64,000 bases of DNA from Polysphondylium violaceum (taxonomy: Eukaryota > Evosea > Eumycetozoa > Dictyosteliales > Dictyosteliaceae). The stretch is taken from assembly GCA_000277445.1 (NCBI GenBank), contig AJWJ01000051.1, forward strand, positions 1 through 64,000, given 5' to 3'. A model generated the notes under the pieces. The model had not been told where the DNA came from and did no database searches. It saw nothing but the letters and a program-made list of their open reading frames with translations. Position numbers and translations under genes: made by a program. This document shows, piece by piece, positions 22,320 through 31,537 of the stretch; positions within the stretch are counted from its first letter, which is position 1; each line of letters opens with the position of its first letter.

Positions 22320-24484
22320 TGTGTATCTGTTTCGTAAGATAACTATAAAATGATTTATTGATTATTTGCTAATAATAATAATCAACCCCTAATTTTTAAA
22401 TTATGATGATCAAGGCGACGAGCAGGAGGACCTTTCGATTTTTATTTTTTTTTTGAAAAAAAATTAAAAAAATTAAAAAAAAATCTTTGTCCCAAATCAA
22501 GTCATAGATAATAGACAACAACAATACTCACTAATTAGTATTTGTTTATTCAGATGACATAATAGTTAAAACTATGAGTTGTGTAATATCAATATCTTTT
22601 CGTTTATCCGACAGACACAAATTCATTTTGATATGAAAACCTCTATAGATTAGGGAAAGAGATTTTAGTATGAATATACCTATTTATGCGCGTGGTTTAT
22701 ATTACAATAATGGCGACAATGATGTCTAAAATGCTTGTCATACTTGTATTCAAGTGTGTTGTGTGTGTTTTGTTTTTTGAAAATGTGTGATATGTGCTAA
22801 TAGTAAATTTGAGTAAAATGACCAAATTCGAATTTCGTTAAAACTATTGTTCATATCACCACATTCCACTCACCACTCACCACTCTCCATTACTACTATG
22901 TGCGCAGACATATATCTCAGTATTATTATTGATTATCATCACATATGGTGTAATTTTAATAAATGATTCAAATATGGTAAGGAAGCAGACATTGCACCTC
23001 ATCTCAGAGAAAAGAAAAAAAGATCAATGACAAAAAGAACGAGTGGGGTGGATATGATGATTCATTTATTATCTTGTCCAATCAATTTTGAATTTCAAAT
23101 ACCAATACTAATCTTTCACGTGAGATATTTTAAGCAACTTATTAATTATAACCCCTGATTATTATTGCAATTGTTGTTGTTATTGTTGTTGTTGTTTGGT
23201 TTTCCAATCTACCTTTTTTCAATCATCCTTTACTGGGCAGAGACGTATACTCAAAGTTGTTTTTTCTCACACGCTCACTCACTCAATTACCATACCCCAT
23301 TGTTTTAACAATTAAAAATTATAAACCTATAGAATATGTAGGCGGTATACGCATTATATTCACAACAATTCTAATACTCAATAATCTCTAAACCAAATCT
23401 ACTCATCATCCATCCCATCTTGTATCCCATCTTTTACTCCTAAAATTATCATCTCTTTCTTGTAACATCCCATGAACAAACAAGTACACTACTATTTCCA
23501 AAAATGTAATCCAAGTAAGGTACCATCCATATTTGTGTTCACAAACTTGAAAAAAGGAGGAAAAAGTGATTTATTTTTCAAGAAATAATTTAAAATAGTA
23601 GTACTACTACAATGAGATTTAACAAATAAAGAAAAAAAGGGGTTGGTGGTGTATGGTATTGGGTGTGTGGCAGGGGGTGAGATTTATATATGTAGATACA
23701 TTTCAGGATTTTAAAATTTTTTTAATAATAAATCAAATCTCAAAATATTTTAACGACGATCCAATCGAATAGATAATCTTGAAAACCCACACTCACAATC
23801 GACAGATAAATAGAGTTTACATCTCTGATAATTATTATAGCTATAATTATTCTTTAATCGAATTTAAATCTCATTGAATTTCTCCCAAATGTAGTATCAT
23901 TATAAATAGTAAGAATAGTGTTTCTATAATTAAAGGAACACACCACCAACCACCACCATAAAATACAATATACATCTCACCACACACTCCACACATTGTT
24001 TTATACCCCACACCTAATCCGTATTTGTTTAAAAATGTCCTTGATGTCCTACTAATATACCAATAGAGGCATATGTATCTCTATTGTTATCGTATCTCAA
24101 AGATTTATTTTGATTGGGTATTGTTAATTCGTGTTTGTCGATTTTCGGGGTATGGATTGTTGTTATTTTCGTGTTTATGGATAGGGTGGTGTGGGTAAAA
24201 GGAAATAGTGGTTGTACTAAAAGGGGTGGGGGGAATGTAAGGGGTAGGATTGGTGGTGGTGATATTAAGCGTGTGTGACAGAGGACTAGTATGATTACAA
24301 AACCCTCTCTTTTATCAATTTCCTTTTTCCAATTTCACTCCTTTTTTTGTTTGCAATTGTTTATTTTAATTTACAAACCTATTTAAATCAAAAGCAAATC
24401 GTTTTTTTGAATTAATCATTTCAAGAAAACAATTCCATTTCAAACTATTCTTTTCTTTTAATAATATTTATTTATTTATTTATA
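22320..24484. other. gene-poor intergenic, 2.2 kb
   Basis: No convincing gene on either strand. It holds poly-A/T tracts (22440-22480), Gln/Leu-type triplet runs (about 23170-23200, ttgttgtt) and a G-rich stretch at 24160-24260. Several CA-rich stretches (for example 23940-24000) also occur. It may contain promoters, long UTRs or an unrecognised non-coding RNA. Confidence 0.5.
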
Positions 24485-24754
24485 ATGCTTTTCGGTAATT
24501 ATTGTTTATAAGGGAAATTCTACTTATTAAATCATATTAATAATAATTCCTATATTATAGATTCCCTTACAAAATTAAATAAATTGTCATATTCCAGCAG
24601 AAATGAATCTGTAAATAATTCATACATCTCATCGATTAAACAAGGTCAGAGTAGTTTCGAAACTGCAGCAGACCAATATTACACAACTAAAAAATCAATT
24701 TTCTTTGGTCAACCATGGTGGATTGCAACTCAAAAAGTAAACAATTCTCCATAG
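24485..24754 (+). CDS. small two-exon protein, divergent member H (67 aa)
   Basis: Two exons: 24485-24494 (ATGCTTTTCG) and 24561-24754, with a 66-nt gtaatt..tatag intron in phase 1. The joined protein starts MLFDSLTKLNKLS, close to members C and G (MTITDSLTNLS, MTIIDSFKHLS). It ends KVNNSP and so has no CaaX cysteine. The first exon is three bases shorter than in the rest of the family. No domain recognised. A T-rich leader precedes the ATG. It could be a diverged member or a chance open frame; the matched start, phase and length favour the former. Confidence 0.5.
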
Positions 24755-25232
24755 ACAACATGTTAATCCCCTCTTTTAGATTAATCATACTTTCGAAACA
24801 AAAGAACAATTAAATTATTTTTCACACCAAATAAAATGAATACCAATTCATTATGTATTTTATTTTCTTAATTTAACAAAAATCTCTTTCTTTTTTTTCT
24901 AAAATACTTCAGTTATCAATCTATGTATGGTCTAATACTTCTGGCTTTAACAACCATTTCATAATCATAAAAGAGTTTCCGAAACAAAAATAAAAGTGGA
25001 TCCACCTCATACTATCTTGAAACAATAAGAGATACCTGTGACACCCATCAATAATTAGTGTCAATCATAAAACATCCTCTTTTGATAAATTTCCTTTTTT
25101 TTGAAATTTTTGAATTTTTTGCTTCGAAGAAAAAAAAAAGTAATTTTTGCATTTTTCAACAGTTTTTTTTTAGATAAAAATCTCGCGGGTTTTTTTTTGC
25201 AATATTATTATACATTATATGCATTAAACACA
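24755..25232. other. intergenic
   Basis: AT-rich spacer upstream of uracil-DNA glycosylase. The frame of that gene is open back to 25101 but has no ATG before 25233, so the extra part is taken as leader. Confidence 0.55.
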
Positions 25233-26372
25233 ATGACAAAGATAACAGATTTCTTTACAAAGGATAAAGATACTAGTAGTAAGATTGCAACAAAAAAACC
25301 AACAGCAGAGAAAAAAGAAAAAGAACAAGAGGAAAAGACCAAAATCAAAAAAACTACACAATCTCCTCGAAAGATGGGATTGGGAAAAAAGCCAAAGAAA
25401 ATCGTTAGAAAAGAGACAGAGGATGAAGTGAATGAAAAGGAGCTAAGTGAGTTAGAAATCATAGCTGATTCTGTCGAGAGTAAACAGGAGGATCAAGACA
25501 AAGACTTTAGTTTTGGTAGCAATGACGATGAAGGTAATGCGGCAAATACAAATCAAGACAATAGTGATACTGAAGTTGAAAATGATCAAGATAACAGCAC
25601 TCAAGCAGGCTATTATGATGACATTCAAGATTATATTACAGATGCTGGATGGAGAGACTGTTTGTCAAAGGAATTCCAGCTATCATACTTTAAGAATCTA
25701 GTAAAGAAATTGAATGAAAGACACGGAAAGGAACCCATTTATCCACCCAAAGAAGAGATCTTTTCTGCACTCAATTACACACATTTTGATAATGTAAAGG
25801 TGGTGATTGTCGGTCAAGACCCCTATCACGGACCCGGCCAAGCCCATGGTCTTAGCTTTTCAGTGAAAATGGGCGTTGCTCCTCCCCCCAGCTTAAAAAA
25901 CATGTACAAAGAACTTTCAACCGACATAGAGGGATTCGTGCCACCCAAACACGGCTTTCTTGAAAAATGGGCCAACCAAGGTGTGTTCCTCTTGAATGCC
26001 GCATTGACTGTCGAACAATCAAATCCAAATAGTCACAAAGATTTTGGCTGGTATACTTTTACCGATGCTATTTTAAAGTAAGAGAGTTTGTTTATGATAG
26101 ATTAATATAATAGTAGGAGAATTCTCACTAATGGCACTCATAATTATATTATTAGAAAACTCAATGAATCAAAGAGTCCAATTGTATTTTTATTATGGGG
26201 AGGATTTGCACAAAAGAAGGGTGCCAAGTTGGATACAAAGAAACATCTTGTATTAAAATCAGGTCATCCATCGCCCCTCTCAATCAAGCACTTTGAGGGT
26301 TGTAAACACTTTTCAAAGGCAAATGAGTTTTTAGTTTCCAAGGGTATCGATCCAGTCGATTGGACTTTATAA
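25233..26372 (+). CDS. ung: uracil-DNA glycosylase, family 1 (353 aa)
   Basis: Two exons: 25233-26077 and 26156-26372 (78-nt intron, phase 2). It removes uracil from DNA to start base-excision repair. The water-activating motif GQDPYH is at 194-199 (catalytic D196) and the HPSPLS DNA-intercalation motif is at about 319-324. FLLWGGFAQKKG is also family-typical. The N-terminus, TKITDFFTK at residues 2-10, looks like a PCNA-binding PIP box as in nuclear UNG2. It is followed by an acidic and basic disordered stretch of about 120 residues. ATG 25233 is the first in-frame ATG and directly precedes the PIP box. Confidence 0.95.
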
Positions 26373-26486
26373 GCAAGTTAGTGTATATATGTACGCACGT
26401 TTAGCTATAGGCGTCAACAACAAGTAATAATAGTAAATAATAAACAAAGTATCACAACACAAAGAGATGGTAGAATATAGTTAATG

Positions 26487-27146
26487 TTAAAGTTGAGTAA
26501 TATTTGGATCACCACCATTACTATTACTATTGGTGCTTTTATTTTCATTTGCAAGGGAAACAATAGAGGGTGGGGGTTGATCACCAACAACATCACTGTG
26601 TTTGGAATCTAGATAAACATTTATAATTCTTTCCTTTTCATTTGAATCGGGTATCTTTTTGATTCGATCAAAGATATCATTGTTTATTGATACCCAATGA
26701 CTCTCTATATCTGTTTGAATGGCAGCTGTGGCAATCTGTTTGGGATTGAATGGATCGACAATAGACACGATTCTAAATGTTTCATTGGGTGCCAATTTCC
26801 AAGACTCTGGTAGATAGTCATAGATCTTTTTCCATACCTTGAGTTTAAAGTCTACCCATCTCTCATGTTTTTCTGTATAGTCTGTATAGTGTTGATCGAC
26901 TCTATTGATTTGGTTATGTATTGATGTACTCTGTTCTTGTTCTTTGTTTATTGATCTATTGTTATCGGCACCCCCGCCTCTGCCGCTACTACTGTTGCCA
27001 TCACTAATCCTTATTGAATGTGACAATAAAAACTTTGTATTTTGTTTCTGGAGGAGGAAATAGTTGTTTCTGAGGATAGGCCTCCACAGAAAGAACGCAC
27101 CTTTCATGTATTGTACTCCTCTTTTTTCAAATTCTGTTATCCACAT
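26487..27146 (-). CDS. unknown protein (219 aa)
   Basis: Single-exon gene, ATG at 27146, converging on uracil-DNA glycosylase (115 bp apart). I do not recognise the family. The first 50 residues are basic and hydrophobic with few acids (FFLWRPILRNNYFLL), which would suit a mitochondrial targeting signal. Then come a Gly/Ser/Asn-rich linker (about 50-75), a middle region with HERWVDFKLKVWKKIYDYLP, and a low-complexity tail. The middle is the only part that looks folded. It may be a mitochondrial or lineage-specific protein. Confidence 0.55.
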   Translation of the reverse strand: MWITEFEKRGVQYMKGAFFLWRPILRNNYFLLQKQNTKFLLSHSIRISDGNSSSGRGGGADNNRSINKEQEQSTSIHNQINRVDQHYTDYTEKHERWVDFKLKVWKKIYDYLPESWKLAPNETFRIVSIVDPFNPKQIATAAIQTDIESHWVSINNDIFDRIKKIPDSNEKERIINVYLDSKHSDVVGDQPPPSIVSLANENKSTNSNSNGGDPNITQL

Positions 27147-27350
27147 TATCGATATATGATATATAGTTTGTGTTCTTAATATACTGTTTGTGTTTTTAAT
27201 TTTTTTCTTTTTTTCATTAATTTGAATGAAATTTGCACATCATTATTACTTTTTTATTTTTTTCAGATAATTTGGGATTTTTTTTGAAATGAATTGGGAA
27301 AATAATTATTCATCATTTAAATGATAAATACACTTGTAAATTATACTATT

Positions 27351-27557
27351 TCAATTTGTTCTGCAACCATGGGCATTTAATGCCACCTTATTACCAGATG
27401 AAAGCGAGGGAGAGCTGATTTTTGAACTTGACCATAACTAACAGCCATTATCTCTTGATTAACTTGACCAAAAGAAGAGATAATATTTTCTAAATTGTAT
27501 TGTGTCAATAAATTATTTAATATGTTACTAGATTTAAAACTTACGAGAAAGTGTCGT
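27351..27557 (-). pseudogene. relic of small CaaX-box family (member B)
   Basis: A 13-nt first-exon remnant at 27545-27557 (ACGACACTTTCTC) reads ACG where the family has ATG. It is followed by a gtaagt donor and a 55-nt intron-like gap. The second exon starts at 27489 and encodes ENIISSFGQVNQ, ending in frame at 27377. In the neighbouring frame the sequence continues as SSPSLSSGNKVALNAHG and ends GCRTN-stop at 27351, a CaaX-like end. So the copy has lost its start codon and carries one frameshift. Exon sizes and phase match the intact members, and QVQ..S-SLSS resembles member C. Confidence 0.6.
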
Positions 27558-27790
27558 TTAGATTTAATTGAATTAATATATGTTTTGAAAGAATTGAAAA
27601 GCAAATGGAAAATATTGCACAAAAAACTTAAGTATAAAGGTCATTTCAATAAACCTATGTATATTTTCTCATCTTAAGATTTTCTTAAAATAAAACAATC
27701 TAAACCCCATTATTTTTTTCAGATTATTTTTGAAAAGGGTAGTGTGGGAAATAAGGGATAAGGGGTGAGATTTATTAAAATAAATTAGAT

Positions 27791-28041
27791 TTACATAGTA
27801 CAACAGAAGTCTTCCATTACTCTTTTAAAATTTTGGGCATGCTTATTTTTTGCAACCATATTATCATTGGAAAGAGAGCTTTGGAAGGGTGAGTTTTGAA
27901 CTTGACTGGTAGAAGTAGGACTCATACCACGTTGTTGTGGAGCTTGACCCATAGAGAGATTTGTTAAAGAATCTATTGTAAAAACTATGTTAAAATATAG
28001 ATTTCAAAAGTGGATATATTAAACATACCAGTAATAGTCAT
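27791..28041 (-). CDS. small CaaX-box protein, family member C (64 aa)
   Basis: Exons 28029-28041 (ATGACTATTACTG) and 27791-27972, with a 56-nt intron in phase 1 ending ttttacaatag. The protein starts MTITDSLTNLSMGQ and ends FCCTM-stop; CCTM is a possible CaaX box with Met as X, which favours farnesylation. An alternative acceptor at 27985 also keeps frame and adds four residues, but the chosen one aligns better with members G and H. A TATA-like element (ggtataaaagc) lies about 55 nt upstream of the start. No known domain. Confidence 0.65.
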
Positions 28042-28541
28042 TTTGGTTTAAATTGTTTGAGGAATGATACTAAAACACAAAAATTTTTGAGCTTTTATAC
28101 CTTTTTTTGTCTCTGGATTTTTACCCAACGTAAAATTGTGTACCCAAGGTATTTCTATTTTTAAAACATAAGGTACACCATTTTTCCTTTTGTGTTTTAA
28201 AAATAGACAGGGATAGAATTAATTAAATGAGGGAAGCTTTCTGAGTTTTTGTTTAACACATTTATGAATCCCTGTAGGTGAATTTTATTGGGGGAAGATT
28301 AATTTCCAAATATTATAAATCTTTATTAAATTAAATGTGCATTCGTGATTCAGATAATTATTTTTATACTATGAGGGATTTCAGGGCTGTAATCTTTGCA
28401 TCAAATAAAGAGATAAACATATTTCTATAGAATAGGGTCAAGATCTATCTCCCTACCGCCCTTTAATTTTTTTTTTTTAAATTTTAGTATTTAAACAATG
28501 AGCAACCATTCATTTCAATATTATCGATCTAAATTTATAGA
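28042..28541. other. divergent promoter between members C and D
   Basis: Shared upstream region of two small family genes transcribed away from each other. It contains an imperfect hairpin at 28155-28206 (listed separately) and a T tract at 28470-28482. Confidence 0.55.
28155..28206. repeat. imperfect inverted repeat (hairpin, 52 nt)
   Basis: The left arm CTATTTTTAAAACATAAGG and the right arm CCTTTTGTGTTTTAAAAATAG pair over about 18 positions with small bulges and a loop of about 12 nt. It lies between the divergent family genes C and D. It could be a remnant of a short inverted-repeat element or a regulatory hairpin. Confidence 0.7.
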
Positions 28542-28844
28542 ATGACTATTATTGGTAAATATGTTTTATTTGAATTCTTTTTTGTTTAAATATTAATTAT
28601 TGTATTTACTTTTACAGAAAATTTTCAAAAACTCAGTGTTAACCATTCATTCATTGATAGTGTCAGTATTAAAGAGCAAATCCAAAGTGTTGCAAATGTT
28701 TACCAATCATCGTCCAAAAATAGTGTTGTTGCACTACAAGATGGAAATTGGGGAGTGGGAGATTATAGTAATGATGTCGCCTATGAAGGAAAAAAAAAAA
28801 ATGTGAAATTTTATAACTTCTCTACCAAAATTGTTAAAATATAG
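28542..28844 (+). CDS. small CaaX-family protein, member D (79 aa, frame altered at end)
   Basis: Exons 28542-28554 (ATGACTATTATTG) and 28618-28844 (63-nt intron, phase 1). It starts MTIIENFQKLSVNHSF and contains GNWGVGDYSNDVAYEGKKK, nearly identical to member E. A 12-A run at 28790-28801 then puts the frame one base out relative to member E. As written, it reads NVKFYN and continues for nine more residues. With one A more, or two fewer, it would end KCEIL-stop like E. Either this copy has lost its CaaX box or the homopolymer is misread. Confidence 0.65.
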
Positions 28845-29472
28845 TTTTAACAAATCAAAACTTATTTGGATTTGTTTAAAAACTATAGTTTCAAAGAGAA
28901 TCTCCAATATGTAAATGATAGATAATGTGTATCAATAAATAATACTATTTATTTATTTATATTAATTTATTGTGGATAGTATTATAAAATGGGAAAATCA
29001 TAAAAACAATCAATTGATTTACATCTAAACAAAAAATTATAACGAAAATCCCTTAATATTGAAATGTATAATCAAATATTATTTTTTTCTTCAACACTTT
29101 CAATCATAATAGATTTTTTTAACACTCAATAAATTATTTTTTGGCCCTCCAAAAAAAAAAAAAACAAAGAGATTATATAATTTTGAGTTGTGCTGTAAAG
29201 ACTGCCCAACACTTTTGATGGGGATGTCTTATCTTTGATTTAAGATAGGTGTTAAACTCTATTTAAATTATCGAAAGAGAAATAGGTGAAAAATGTGCAT
29301 TCAGAGAACCCCAAAAAACATTTCGGGGGCAAATTTTTTTGATACAAAAACGTGGAACAAGTAAAAATCTATCTTTATTTTTTTTGATTTTATTTAACAT
29401 TAGTTTGTAAATTTACTTAGAGTATAAAAATGATCCATTGCTTTGTATTTTAAATTAATAGTTTTATTAAAA
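28845..29472. other. intergenic with 3' hairpin
   Basis: Just downstream of member D, 28830-28852 forms a perfect hairpin (arms TTGTTAAAA and TTTTAACAA, 5-nt loop). GTTTTAACAAATC at 28844 can also pair with GATTTGTTTAAAAAC about 15 nt further on. This may mark a transcript end. The rest is A/T-rich with no gene. Confidence 0.5.
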
Positions 29473-30738
29473 ATGGTTCTTCCACAAAAAATTGTCTTAA
29501 ATCATCCTGCTGATCTACCAAAAAAGAATATCAAAATTATTGGTAACACTAGTGAACAAATCAAATTTTACAAAAAGCTCCATGCTAGCTCTGGTTTAAA
29601 TGTATCCAACTGTGATTTTAGTGCTATCCAAACCCAAGCTGTTGCGATTGTAGGTTCAAGACTTGGTATGCCAAACAGAGTTAAAAGCATTTACCAAAAT
29701 AATAATTTCAAAGATATTAGAACCCTCGAAGCCAAATGCTCTGATGATTTATCACTACTTTACAGTCATTCTAATGATCCCAACTATTGGATCACTGTTG
29801 AAGGAGATGATGGTGTTCGTTATACAATGATGTGGGATTATAAGGGTAGTTTTATCTATTCTTATCCACTTTCAATTACTCCAGCCTTTAACAATAACGA
29901 TAACACTGATCCAAATGCTAAATATATTGCTCTTGTCCAATTAGGGGTTTACTCTTCATCTACTGGTCTTTTTGGCACCCAAACTTATAAATTAGGTTTA
30001 ACTACCTCTATCACTGGTGTTAGTGCTGCTACTATGATTGCTTTAACTGTTGGAAAACTCATGAAATCAAGTTATTCTTATTCAGTTGATCAATTTCCAA
30101 TACTTCTTACTCAAGCTGCCAACCAAATGAATATTGCCGCCCAATTTTACACTCCAAAAGAAGCCGAAGGTACTCTTGTTGGACATATTGACTTTATTTC
30201 TCATTTCGTTTCATATCAATTCTTTTCAATTAGGAATAAAATGTCCAGAATCCAAATCTTTAACTGGGATACATATAGCCAATGGACAACAAATACTCAA
30301 GCAATCAGAAATGCCAAGTATCCAGGTTTAGAAGATCCATCAAAGGTTTATATTACAAATACTGCCTTTACCGGTTCCACTTTTTATCCATATGGTTATC
30401 CAAAACCAGATCTCACTGTAGGTTGTTCTGTCTATGTTTACTATGGTCTTCCCAGCCAAGTTGCTTTACTAGTCGAACGAGCAACCAACCCAATTGAAGG
30501 TTTTACATATGCTTTCAACGTTCACGCTACAGGCCCAACTCAAAACCTTAGTGGTGCCTTTATCGATCCAAAAGTTTTCTTAGAAAACACCCAAACAACT
30601 GATTGGGCCAATAAACAACTAATTGTCGCTGCCACCACAAACTCTGTTCCAGTGACTGCTACCATTGACAACACTCAAAACGACTTCATCAATATCATTA
30701 TTAACATCAACAAAGGAAATCCACAATCATTACTTTAA
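29473..30738 (+). CDS. orphan protein (421 aa)
   Basis: Single-exon gene. ATG 29473 is the first in-frame ATG and gives MVLPQKIVLNHPADLPKKN. I do not recognise the family. The protein is not low-complexity, has even hydrophobicity without a signal peptide or clear membrane span, and looks folded. Conspicuous parts are GLTTSITGVSAATMIALTVGKL (about 185-206, fairly hydrophobic), SHFVSYQFFSIRNKMSRIQI, and a beta-rich C-terminus (LTVGCSVYVYYGLPSQVALL). Only two Cys are present. It sits inside the small CaaX-family cluster, but no functional link is shown. Confidence 0.75.
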   Translation: MVLPQKIVLNHPADLPKKNIKIIGNTSEQIKFYKKLHASSGLNVSNCDFSAIQTQAVAIVGSRLGMPNRVKSIYQNNNFKDIRTLEAKCSDDLSLLYSHSNDPNYWITVEGDDGVRYTMMWDYKGSFIYSYPLSITPAFNNNDNTDPNAKYIALVQLGVYSSSTGLFGTQTYKLGLTTSITGVSAATMIALTVGKLMKSSYSYSVDQFPILLTQAANQMNIAAQFYTPKEAEGTLVGHIDFISHFVSYQFFSIRNKMSRIQIFNWDTYSQWTTNTQAIRNAKYPGLEDPSKVYITNTAFTGSTFYPYGYPKPDLTVGCSVYVYYGLPSQVALLVERATNPIEGFTYAFNVHATGPTQNLSGAFIDPKVFLENTQTTDWANKQLIVAATTNSVPVTATIDNTQNDFINIIININKGNPQSLL

Positions 30739-31020
30739 AAAAAATGGATTATAAAGTTTATTAAATCTATTGGTTAAAACTGAAAATAAATCTAAACTTT
30801 ATTCAATCACTCTTTTTCTTATTTATAATATACACTTAAAGTTATATTACCTTTCCTCTCATAGTGAATGGGCTGAAAAAAGAGAGTTAGATTTTTTTTC
30901 TTTTTTTTTTACTCAATTTTTACCAATATAAAATTTCGTGATATTTTTGCATATAAAAATAATGTGTAAAACACATTTTTTGCTCTCAGAATAATAAAAA
31001 TGAAACCGTGGGTACACCGT

Positions 31021-31107
31021 GTTTTTAGACTTTGGTTGAAATTATGTTCTTCCTAAAATTGAATCTTCCAAGGGTGGATAAATCTTAGATTTGCCTTTAC
31101 AGACCAC
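31021..31107 (+). repeat. direct repeat, copy 1 (87 nt)
   Basis: Copy 1 of a dispersed duplication, starting gtttttaga. It includes aaaattgaat and a core aagggtggataaat followed by ttagatttgcctttacag. It matches 31248-31335 over its length with scattered differences. Confidence 0.85.
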
Positions 31108-31247
31108 CAAGAAGATTTTAAATAATTAAAAATTAAATTTTTTTTTTTTGGTAATATGACATTTAGACATAGCTCCGATGAAATCATGATCATTCATAAG
31201 ATGTTATAAAAAAATAAGGAAAATGGACAAAAAAAAGTTAGTCTACA

Positions 31248-31335
31248 GTTTTTAGATTTTAGATTAAGTTTATTCTACCCAAAATTGAATCATTCAAGGG
31301 TGGATAAATGTTAGATTTGCCTTTACAGGCGACCA
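31248..31335 (+). repeat. direct repeat, copy 2 (88 nt)
   Basis: Copy 2, offset 227 bp from copy 1, with the same order of blocks (gtttttaga, aaaattgaat, aagggtggataaat, ttagatttgcctttacag) and followed by the same kind of T run. Both copies lie 200-520 bp before the start of the beta-helix gene, so they may be duplicated promoter elements. Confidence 0.85.
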
Positions 31336-31537
31336 GATTTTAAAAAATTATAATTTTTTTTTTTGGGTCAAAAAACATCACGAATTTTTTTAGCATTCTA
31401 AGAATCCTCATGATGTCCAAAGTTCTTTGATTCCCAAGTCGACTTAGCTCCCGCAAAATCTTGACTATAAATACTCTTACTAAGCTAATGAAAATTCATA
31501 TCTTATTTTATTTTAATTAATTGTGTACAAATACAAA

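Larger units (their letters stand above)
30739..31537. other. intergenic with duplicated segment
   Basis: About 800 bp upstream of the beta-helix gene. It contains two copies of an 87-nt segment (listed separately), a small hairpin at 30961-30977 (AATGTGT-AAA-ACACATT) and T-runs. No gene. Confidence 0.6.
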
